From contig DGFG01000094.1 in the NCBI GenBank assembly GCA_002391555.1, positions 1 to 10,147 on the forward strand: a stretch of DNA of 10,147 nt, read 5' to 3'. This stretch comes from Firmicutes bacterium UBA3906 (GTDB lineage Bacteria > Bacillota > Clostridia > Caldicoprobacterales > DTU083). The translations under genes were made by a program, and so were the position numbers. The notes under the pieces are model-generated. The model was not told where the DNA came from. It did not search any database and was given only the letters and a program-made list of their open reading frames with translations. This document shows positions 1 through 5,126 of this stretch, in pieces; within the stretch, counting starts at the first letter, position 1; every line of letters begins with the position of its first letter.

Positions 1-85
1 TGTGCTACAAAGTAGGCAATACGCATAAACTGTCTATATGCTAGTTTTTACAATATATATATTAAAATGTTACAACGGCAGGACT

Positions 86-108
86 AAAAAAGCAACCCCT
101 TGGGTTGC
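86..108 (-). terminator. Intrinsic terminator (distal of two)
   Basis: Read on the minus strand, a 7-bp perfect stem (GCAACCC / GGGTTGC) closes a 3-nt loop and is followed at once by six T residues. This is a textbook Rho-independent terminator for transcription coming from the membrane-protein gene to its right. It lies about 90 bp past that gene's stop codon and behind a first hairpin at 147-189, so it probably acts as a back-up. On the plus strand no T run follows the hairpin, so it is one-directional. Confidence 0.85.
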
Positions 109-146
109 GAAAGATAATTTATAATAATTTTCTACCAATCTTATAT

Positions 147-189
147 AAAAAGGGCTGCCATTTATTTATATCGAGGCAGTGACAGCCCT
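147..189 (-). terminator. Intrinsic terminator (proximal) of the membrane-protein gene
   Basis: On the minus strand, AGGGCTG starts 7 nt after the stop codon at 197-199 and pairs with CAGCCCT, followed by a TTTTT run leading into TATATAA. An alternative fold pairs AGGGC with GCCCT and TGCC with GGCA across a 6-nt bulge, extending the stem. Its position directly behind the stop codon and the T run support a terminator. The long A+T-rich loop makes it less ideal than the one at 86-108. Confidence 0.7.
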
Positions 190-196
190 ACACTGA

Positions 197-1186
197 CTAC
201 ACTCCGAGGCCTGCTCCACCAGTTACAGGAACCTCTTCAGGTTCATCTGCCTTTTGGGAGATCTTTCTTAGCTTGCTAGAGAACTTGCTAAGCTTATCAG
301 CCAAGGCTGTTGAAGGAGTTTTCTCCTTGATAGCATCCTGATAGGTCAAAATCATAGATGCGGTTAACATAGGTTCAACTACAATATCCTCGATGGCATA
401 GATTACTAGTAACATCAGCCCAATTACTATGTATACTGCGACAGAACCAAAACCAATAGATGATATTGCTATGATGCCCAGTATAAAAGCTAGGACATAT
501 CTAACCAAGATAGTAATCAAACTAGCAGATGCCGCGGTTTTTGCTATCTCCTTCCAGGATTGTCCATAGAGGACTATACCCTCATATGCTAGCTTCCACT
601 TGCTTTTGTCAGACTTGGTGTTTATAAAGATATAGCTCATAACCGACTCATCAATAAAGGTTGTAGCTGCCTTTAAAAACATCTTGACAAGGCTTAGAAC
701 AAAATTGCCTCCCGGTAATTTCTCCAGAAAACTCATGGCCCTTACCAAGAAATTTGTCACCTGGTTAACAGCCCCACTAATTAGCTGGTCTAGTAGGGCA
801 GCTATTGAGGAAGAGCCTAGGTTTCCTATGACCTTGTTCTTGGCGTATGCAAATTGTCCTTCCTTTGGCAAGCTCCCTGTTTGCTGATACTCAACAATCA
901 GGGCAACATAGCCTAGCTTTAACATATAGCCAATATAGCGGTGAAATAGTTTGCTTATGCCAAGTACGATACCTATACCAATAAGTCCTATAATAAGTCC
1001 TGCTACGTTCTTTGTCTTTACTATCAGCCATAGGAAAAGTAGTATCAGTAGTATCTTTACTAGGCCGTATACTAGTGACCAGGCCGCTCTGACTATAGTA
1101 AATCCAAAGGTTTTGCTCCAAATATCTTTTACCCTCTTAAAAATAACCCTCACCTCTTTTACTTTCTTTGTTGCCATACAGAACAC
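197..1186 (-). CDS. Uncharacterised multi-pass membrane protein
   Basis: I do not recognise this 329-residue protein with confidence. The N-terminus is basic and probably cytoplasmic (residues 5-25). Clear hydrophobic spans lie at about 41-56, 61-78, 222-242 and 245-265, with weaker amphipathic or hydrophobic stretches at about 84-100, 125-155 and 160-188. A loop at 197-216 carries W-x-x-A-Y-E-G-I-x-L-Y-G-x-S-W. The last 40 residues are soluble, first Lys/Ser-rich, then acidic (DEPEE), ending in a Gly-rich tail. There is no signal peptide cleavage site, lipobox or enzyme motif. The aromatic Y..YG.SW loop followed by two membrane spans faintly recalls the C-terminal part of choline-transporter-like (SLC44/CTL) proteins, but this is only an impression. 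The GTG start at 1186 sits 5 nt from AGGAGG (1192-1197). An in-frame ATG at 1177 is 14 nt away but has its own weak GGGGTG site, so either could be used. The gene is monocistronic, with terminators behind it and a long leader before it. Confidence 0.85.
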   Translation of the reverse strand: MFCMATKKVKEVRVIFKRVKDIWSKTFGFTIVRAAWSLVYGLVKILLILLFLWLIVKTKNVAGLIIGLIGIGIVLGISKLFHRYIGYMLKLGYVALIVEYQQTGSLPKEGQFAYAKNKVIGNLGSSSIAALLDQLISGAVNQVTNFLVRAMSFLEKLPGGNFVLSLVKMFLKAATTFIDESVMSYIFINTKSDKSKWKLAYEGIVLYGQSWKEIAKTAASASLITILVRYVLAFILGIIAISSIGFGSVAVYIVIGLMLLVIYAIEDIVVEPMLTASMILTYQDAIKEKTPSTALADKLSKFSSKLRKISQKADEPEEVPVTGGAGLGV

Positions 1187-1393
1187 CCCTGCCTCCTAGG
1201 GCACGGAATGGACTTTTCATCCGTTCTCTGTCCAAGCTAGAGCAAATGGGATCCTAAGCTTTTTTCATATATATATAGCAAACATATAAAGTAGGATTAT
1301 CTTCTCTATACTTTGAGCATATGGTACTAGCTAGTATTTTTATTCCTTGTTTTGAATGTTATTGGGTTTACCCTTTAGCCATAAATATACTTA
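1187..1393 (-). promoter_or_regulatory. Long (about 200 nt) untranslated leader of the membrane-protein gene
   Basis: If transcription starts from the promoter at 1400-1427, the mRNA has roughly 200 nt before the GTG at 1186, and no gene fits this stretch. Visible elements are a 12-bp perfect palindrome TACTAGCTAGTA at 1325-1336, a TA-repeat near 1267-1278 beside a run of A residues (minus strand), and a hairpin at 1203-1224 (ACGGA / TCCGT, extended by TG/CA past a bulged T). That hairpin sits 5 nt before the AGGAGG ribosome site at 1192-1197. I cannot match it to a known riboswitch consensus (TPP, SAM, lysine, glycine, c-di-GMP and fluoride were considered). A regulatory role is inferred from length and position only. 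Confidence 0.35.
1325..1336. repeat. 12-bp perfect palindrome
   Basis: TACTAGCTAGTA is a perfect dyad inside the leader region of the membrane-protein gene. It could be a protein-binding site or a small RNA hairpin. It is also built from CTAG, a tetranucleotide common throughout this window, so chance is possible. Confidence 0.4.
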
Positions 1394-1399
1394 TAGAAT

Positions 1400-1427
1400 A
1401 TTATACCATTTATTTTACAGTAATCAA
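1400..1427 (-). promoter_or_regulatory. Candidate sigma-A promoter for the membrane-protein gene
   Basis: On the minus strand, TTGATT (1422-1427) is separated by 16 nt from a consensus TATAAT (1400-1405). TGG directly before the -10 gives the extended TGn form. It is the best -10 match in the gap and points at the membrane-protein gene. Predicted start of transcription is about 1393, some 200 nt upstream of the coding start. Confidence 0.6.
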
Positions 1428-1461
1428 TATAATTTGTGTATTTTAATTACATATTACAAAT

Positions 1462-1500
1462 AATCCCCTGATTGGTCTTGCATCATCCAGTCAGGGGATT
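1462..1500 (-). terminator. Hairpin terminator of the yitT-pepV operon
   Basis: A 14-bp stem (1462-1475 with 1487-1500) with one mismatch or wobble encloses an 11-nt loop; its core is CCCCTGA / TCAGGGG. It starts about 37 nt past the pepV stop codon. On the minus strand it is followed by the A+T-rich ATTTGTAAT rather than a pure T run. The stem is strong, and the second-arm boundary is T-rich on both strands, so it may stop transcription in either direction. Confidence 0.7.
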
Positions 1501-1536
1501 TAATTAAATGTTTTACCTATTTATTTGACTTTTTTA

Positions 1537-2937
1537 CTATTGACTACAAAGCTCCTTTATAGCCTGGGCATAAATCTTTGTATGCAGGATTAAATCATCT
1601 ATATCTATATACTCATCCTTTTGGTGGGCCAGGTCAGGAGTACCTGGAAACTGAGCCCCAAAAGCGACAGCATTATCTATAGCCCTTGCATAGGTTCCAC
1701 CACCAATGGCTATAGCCTTGGCAGGCTGGCCTGTCTGGCTGCTATATACCTTTTTTAGTCTAGAAACTAGCTCACTGTCCTCTGGAACGTACAAGGGGTC
1801 ATTTCCTCCTAGATTAGTTACCTTAATGCCTGCCTCCTTGACAGCCGCCTTTACCCTCTTTATTATTTCATCCTCCTTGTATGTAACAGGATAGCGAATA
1901 TTTAAAATCGCCTCTCCCCCATTTTCGTCTACGGTCAGCTTTCCTAGGTTAAGTGTCAGCTGGCCTGATAGGTCGTCCTCAAGATCAAGGTCTAGGCCCT
2001 TGCCCCTAGTATCAGACCCAATTGTATTATTTATAAAGAGGATATACTGCTCAAGATCACTATTGCCAAGGCCTAGGGTGCTTAGAAAGGCTAAGACATG
2101 GGAAACTGCATTTTTGCCCTGGTCTGGTGTAGAACCATGGGCTGATACTCCCTTAGCCCTTATCTGTATGCCCTTGTCCTCACAAAAGCTAGCAGACATA
2201 TCATAGTCTGAAAATTGCTTCATGCTGTGTAGGTGGGTAAGTATCTTGTCCTGGTCATCTGTGGGGTAAAAGCAGCAGCAACATTCATCCGGCACCATAT
2301 TTGGCCTATGGCCTCCCTTGATGCTCTTTACCCTTATGCTAGTGCATTGGCCTGGATCAAACTCCTTTTTTAAGGATAGGTTTAAGATACCCTTTTCAAC
2401 ATTTATAACTGGATACTCCCCATCTGGAACAATGGCAAAGTCAGGCATTTTCTCTTGGTCAAAGTAGACCTTTAAGTCCTCCCAACCACTCTCCTCATCA
2501 GTGCCAAATATCATCCTTACCTTTTTATTTAGCTTTATGCCTGAGTCCTTGACAGCCTTCATCGCATAAAGAGCCCCTATGGCAGGCCCCTTGTCATCGA
2601 TAGCGCCCCTACCATATATCTTGTTGTCCACAATCCTAGCCTCATAGGGTGGATAGGTCCAATGGCTACCCTCTGGTACCACGTCTAAATGCACCAAGAT
2701 ACCCATAGTCTCATCTCCTTGGCCAAACTCTGCGTGGCCTGCATATCCATCTAGGTTCTTTACTGTAAAGCCCATGGATTCAGCAAGCCTTAAGGCGTAT
2801 TCAAGACAGTCATTAACCTCCTCACCAAAGGGTTTGCCTGCCTTCGCTTCACCCTTGACGCTTTTAATCCTAATTATCTCCTGTACGCTCCTTATGATGT
2901 CATCTCTATGGTCATCAATATATTTATTTAGGTCCAA
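1537..2937 (-). CDS. pepV: PepV-type zinc dipeptidase (M20 family)
   Basis: This is a cytoplasmic dinuclear-zinc peptidase that splits dipeptides, probably releasing free amino acids from imported peptides. The 466-residue length fits PepV. Visible M20 residues are H83 in GILVHLDVVPEG with D85, bridging D114 in GRGAIDDKG, catalytic E148 and zinc ligand E149 in GTDEES, D172 in VPDGEYP, and H438 in TPDLAHQKDEY. The inserted lid domain shows NMVPDE (213-218), H267 in SAHGSTP and R348, matching residues that bind substrate in known PepV enzymes. All expected ligands are present, so it should be active. The start is TTG at 2935-2937, 7 nt after AAGGAGG; that ribosome site overlaps the yitT stop region, and only 12 bp separate the genes, indicating co-transcription. 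One oddity is four consecutive cysteines at 219-222, just after NMVPDE. A broader Xaa-His-type M20 dipeptidase is the only real alternative name. Confidence 0.95.
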   Translation of the reverse strand: MDLNKYIDDHRDDIIRSVQEIIRIKSVKGEAKAGKPFGEEVNDCLEYALRLAESMGFTVKNLDGYAGHAEFGQGDETMGILVHLDVVPEGSHWTYPPYEARIVDNKIYGRGAIDDKGPAIGALYAMKAVKDSGIKLNKKVRMIFGTDEESGWEDLKVYFDQEKMPDFAIVPDGEYPVINVEKGILNLSLKKEFDPGQCTSIRVKSIKGGHRPNMVPDECCCCFYPTDDQDKILTHLHSMKQFSDYDMSASFCEDKGIQIRAKGVSAHGSTPDQGKNAVSHVLAFLSTLGLGNSDLEQYILFINNTIGSDTRGKGLDLDLEDDLSGQLTLNLGKLTVDENGGEAILNIRYPVTYKEDEIIKRVKAAVKEAGIKVTNLGGNDPLYVPEDSELVSRLKKVYSSQTGQPAKAIAIGGGTYARAIDNAVAFGAQFPGTPDLAHQKDEYIDIDDLILHTKIYAQAIKELCSQ

Positions 2938-2949
2938 ATTAACTCCTCC

Positions 2950-3804
2950 TTAAAATAAATCCTCTATACTAAAGCCCTTGCCCTCAACCTCTCTTGTATC
3001 TATTATAGATAAAAAGGCCTCAGGGTCAATTTTCCTTACAATATCCTTTATCCTTGCTAACTCCATTGTCCTTACCACCATATAGATTAACCTTTTTTCC
3101 CTGCCGGTATAAGCACCGTGACCATCTAAGAGGGTGATCCCCCTTTTTACCTTTTCCAAAAGCTCGGCAGAAATCTCCTCGTACTTGTCCGATACTATTA
3201 TTATGGTCTTGCGGTGGTTAAAGCCCTCCTGTATCGTATCTACTGCCTTGTTGGCAATATAGATGCCCACCAGGGTGAGCATGGCCATTTCTACATTAAA
3301 TAAAACCGCTGCTAGAGTCAGGATCACAGCATTAAAGGCCATGGCTGTTCCCCCAATGTTTAGGGACAAATACTTGTAGAGGATAACAGATATAATATCA
3401 GTACCACCCAGAGAACCCCTGCTCCTAATTACTATGCCCGAACCTATACCACTTATTAGGCCACCGAATATTGCTGCCACTAATGAAGACTCAAGGGCTA
3501 TAACCCAGGTCTCTGTCACTACTAAAAAAATCGAAGCGCTGGCTATACCCAGGATAGAGAAATAGGTGAAACGCTTGCTAACATAGCGGTAGCCCACAAT
3601 GAATAAGGGGACATTAAGGACTATAAGGGTCAAGCCCGTAGGTATATTAAAAAGGTAGTTAAATATCATGGCTATACCTGTGACCCCACCACTTAAAAGG
3701 TCGTGGGATTTTAATAGGGCATTAATTGCAACAGCATAAATAAAACTCCCGATAATAATGTAGATAATCTTCTTTATTAGGTCTATCTGCCCTTTTTTTA
3801 GCAT
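2950..3804 (-). CDS. yitT: YitT family membrane protein (DUF161 + DUF2179)
   Basis: This is a 284-residue integral membrane protein of the YitT family, common in Bacillota and without an agreed function. About six hydrophobic spans (roughly 11-30, 40-52, 57-72, 81-97, 107-126, 151-187) form the DUF161 part. This includes the conserved SGGVTGIA (38-45) and RGSLGGTDIISV (129-140) motifs. Residues about 195-280 form the cytosolic DUF2179 domain, with the typical GHGAYTGREK region (228-237). I place the start at ATG 3802-3804 because GGGAGG lies 5 nt before it. The longer in-frame reading from GTG at 3870 begins inside the predicted -10 box and has no ribosome site. It is the first gene of an operon with pepV, 12 bp downstream. 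Known relatives are sometimes called transporters, but the substrate is not established, so the pairing with a dipeptidase does not define its role. Confidence 0.93.
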   Translation of the reverse strand: MLKKGQIDLIKKIIYIIIGSFIYAVAINALLKSHDLLSGGVTGIAMIFNYLFNIPTGLTLIVLNVPLFIVGYRYVSKRFTYFSILGIASASIFLVVTETWVIALESSLVAAIFGGLISGIGSGIVIRSRGSLGGTDIISVILYKYLSLNIGGTAMAFNAVILTLAAVLFNVEMAMLTLVGIYIANKAVDTIQEGFNHRKTIIIVSDKYEEISAELLEKVKRGITLLDGHGAYTGREKRLIYMVVRTMELARIKDIVRKIDPEAFLSIIDTREVEGKGFSIEDLF

Positions 3805-3809
3805 TATAT

Positions 3810-3815
3810 CCTCCC
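3810..3815 (-). promoter_or_regulatory. Ribosome binding site that decides the yitT start
   Basis: GGGAGG on the minus strand, followed by ATATA and then ATG at 3802-3804. It fixes the start 22 codons inside the longest open frame. The following GATATAATG also resembles a -10 box, but the promoter further upstream fits better. Confidence 0.8.
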
Positions 3816-3860
3816 TTAAAGCTAAAGCTTGTTTATTAAGAAAAACAACCCTCAAGAGAT

Positions 3861-3889
3861 AGTATACCACGGAAAGTTTATGCTGATAA
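3861..3889 (-). promoter_or_regulatory. Candidate promoter of yitT-pepV
   Basis: On the minus strand, TTATCA (3884-3889) and TATACT (3861-3866) are 17 nt apart, with TGG giving an extended -10. Transcription would begin near 3854, leaving a 50-nt leader. That leader contains a small TTGTTT / AAACAA inverted repeat (3829-3848) before the ribosome site. The box covers the GTG at 3870, which argues against that codon as the yitT start. Confidence 0.55.
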
Positions 3890-3914
3890 TCCTTATGTAA
3901 ATTTTAGTCTAGCC

Positions 3915-3943
3915 TTCTTCTTTTTTCTCATTTGTGATATAAT
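3915..3943 (+). promoter_or_regulatory. Candidate promoter of nagB
   Basis: A perfect TATAAT (3938-3943) is preceded by TGA, forming an extended -10 element (TGATATAAT). The -35 position (3915-3920, TTCTTC) is poor, as is usual where an extended -10 is present. The predicted start near 3950 leaves a leader of about 27 nt holding GGAGGTGAT. It is back to back with the yitT promoter, with about 25 bp between the two -35 regions. Confidence 0.55.
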
Positions 3944-3976
3944 AATTTCGTTTTAAATAAAGATGGAGGTGATTGT

Positions 3977-4699
3977 TTGGATATATTTATAGGGGATGAG
4001 AGAGCCTGCGACGAAAGGGGCGCCCAAGAATTTGCAAAGCAAATAAGTAGTAAACCTGCAAGTGTCTTAGGGCTAGCTACTGGTTCTACTCCAGAGGGGA
4101 TCTACGAAAGGCTAGTAGACAAGTACAAGGCTGGTCAAGTTAGCTTTGCTAGCGTAAAAACCTTTAATCTTGATGAGTATTTGGGTATACCAATAAATCA
4201 TGTATCCAGCTACAGCTACTATATGTATGATAAACTCTTCAACCATGTAGATATACAAAAGGACAATATAAACCTTTTATGCCCATGCCCAAACTCAATA
4301 GACAAAGAATGCATGGACTTTGAAGCGGCTATCAAGGCCTGTGGTGGTATCGACCTACAGATCTTGGGTTTAGGCCCTAATGGTCACATAGGCTTTAATG
4401 AACCCGGTACTCCCTTTGAATCCACTACCCATCTAGTAGAACTTACAGAGAGTACAATTCAAGCTAACTCCAGATTTTTTGAAAGTCCTGACCAGATGCC
4501 TAGGCAGGCTATTACAATGGGAATAAAGACAATCATGCAGGCACAGAGGATTATTCTAATGGCCAAGGGCCAAAAAAAAGCCCAGATAATAAAAGAGGCC
4601 CTAACAGGACCAGTAACTACAAGGGTCCCAGCCTCTGTCCTCCAGCTCCACCCAAATGTCTTGGTCATTTTAGACAGGCAAGCTGCGGCCATGCTTTAA
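3977..4699 (+). CDS. nagB: Glucosamine-6-phosphate deaminase
   Basis: NagB converts glucosamine 6-phosphate to fructose 6-phosphate and ammonia, feeding amino sugars from wall turnover or diet into glycolysis. The 240 residues match the usual bacterial length. Visible family signatures are the phosphate-binding LGLATGSTP (31-39), FNLDEY (63-68) with proton-accepting D66, and GLGPNGHIGFNEP (131-143) with H137 and E142. N135 stands where the E. coli enzyme has Asp141; as I recall, Asn there is common in Bacillus-type NagB. The MGIKTIMQA and PASVLQLH blocks near the C-terminus also fit. The start is TTG at 3977, 7 nt after GGAGG (3965-3969); no in-frame ATG lies near it. The gene stands alone on the plus strand, divergent from yitT-pepV and convergent with the leu-ilv operon. 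No nagA or NagR/GntR-type regulator is next to it, unlike many nag loci. I see no clear operator. Confidence 0.96.
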   Translation: MDIFIGDERACDERGAQEFAKQISSKPASVLGLATGSTPEGIYERLVDKYKAGQVSFASVKTFNLDEYLGIPINHVSSYSYYMYDKLFNHVDIQKDNINLLCPCPNSIDKECMDFEAAIKACGGIDLQILGLGPNGHIGFNEPGTPFESTTHLVELTESTIQANSRFFESPDQMPRQAITMGIKTIMQAQRIILMAKGQKKAQIIKEALTGPVTTRVPASVLQLHPNVLVILDRQAAAML

Positions 4700-4890
4700 A
4701 CTGAAAGATAGGAATAAAAATAGCATCAGAAAAAAGGAAAGAAAAGATTGACACAAAAAATAGACTCAAAAAAATGAAATTAAAAAATTTCAGACAAACT
4801 TGTATCAATAAAATAAAAATAGATAAATTGATACAAGAAAAATGAAAGGATAAGAATAGTAACAAAAAAAGAAACAGAAAAATAGGTACA
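4700..4890. other. Strongly A-rich, purine-skewed spacer
   Basis: This 191-bp stretch after nagB is dominated by A on the plus strand, with very few C and few T. It contains many short AAAAA runs and no credible gene on either strand. Within it are a 7-bp dyad TGAAATT / AATTTCA with a 4-nt A spacer (4775-4792) and an 11-bp inverted repeat (4799-4837). On the minus strand it reads as T-rich sequence, which could help end transcription from ilvB. Confidence 0.8.
4799..4837. repeat. 11-bp perfect inverted repeat
   Basis: CTTGTATCAAT (4799-4809) and ATTGATACAAG (4827-4837) are exact reverse complements separated by 17 nt. On the minus strand the second arm is followed by TTTGTCTGAAATTTTTT and more T-rich sequence, so it may be a weak terminator for the ilv operon. 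The stem is A+T-rich, so a protein-binding dyad is also possible. A related half-site, ATTGACACA, lies at about 4747-4755. Confidence 0.65.
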
Positions 4891-4920
4891 GGGGGCTATA
4901 AGATAAGCCCCCTTTATAAT
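4891..4920 (+). terminator. G/C-stem hairpin, probable nagB terminator
   Basis: GGGGGCT (4891-4897) pairs with AGCCCCC (4906-4912) around an 8-nt loop, followed by TTTATAAT on the plus strand. It is the strongest stem between the two convergent transcription units. A short T run on the nagB side favours that direction. On the opposite strand a T-rich stretch begins about 8 nt past the stem, so it may also act on the ilv transcript. It sits about 190 bp after the nagB stop, further than usual. Confidence 0.65.
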
Positions 4921-5011
4921 TAAAGCACCTTTATAATATATCTTGATATCTTACACATTTATAATAAAAGTATCTTAATAATAAATCATGCACCTTAATA
5001 ATAAATCTTGC
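4911..5011. repeat. Degenerate A+T-rich tandem repeat (about five units)
   Basis: Five related units of 17-24 bp start at about 4911, 4928, 4949, 4973 and 4993. Each opens with CCTT or TCTT followed by a TAATA-rich core. The last two units agree at 17 of 20 positions (core CTTAATAATAAATC). The first two share their first ten bases (CCTTTATAAT). The middle unit is the most diverged. Function is unknown; slippage-derived spacer sequence is the simplest explanation. Confidence 0.5.
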
Positions 5012-5065
5012 TTTATCCACTCTCGCCTTTGGGGTTCACACCAACAATTTTCATAAAGTCTTTTT

Positions 5066-5084
5066 TAGGGCTAATTTTGCCCTA
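5066..5084. repeat. Small hairpin between ilvB and the tandem repeat
   Basis: TAGGGC (5066-5071) and GCCCTA (5079-5084) form a 6-bp stem with a 7-nt loop, 43 bp past the ilvB stop codon. On the minus strand it is followed by A residues rather than T, so it is not a standard terminator for ilvB. It may protect the 3' end of the transcript. The rest of 5012-5126 shows nothing else I can name. Confidence 0.4.
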
Positions 5085-5126
5085 GTCTTTACTAATGCTA
5101 GAATTTATAATAGGCAAAACTAAACC

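Noticed and set aside
1..85. A gene end at the left edge
   Set aside because: Only a short open stretch is visible on the plus strand before a stop, with no recognisable residues; nothing can be supported here beyond A+T-rich spacer.
3805..3870. A 22-residue N-terminal extension of YitT from a GTG at 3870
   Set aside because: The GTG has no ribosome site and lies within the predicted -10 box; the ATG at 3804 has GGGAGG 5 nt upstream and gives the usual family length.
4665..4865. A 66-codon hydrophobic minus-strand frame overlapping the 3' end of nagB
   Set aside because: Its Phe/Leu/Ile-rich content follows directly from the T-rich strand, it lacks a good ribosome site, and it overlaps nagB antisense.
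4891..5011. A CRISPR array in the repeat-bearing gap
   Set aside because: The units are degenerate, vary in length, are directly abutting and lack spacers of constant size.
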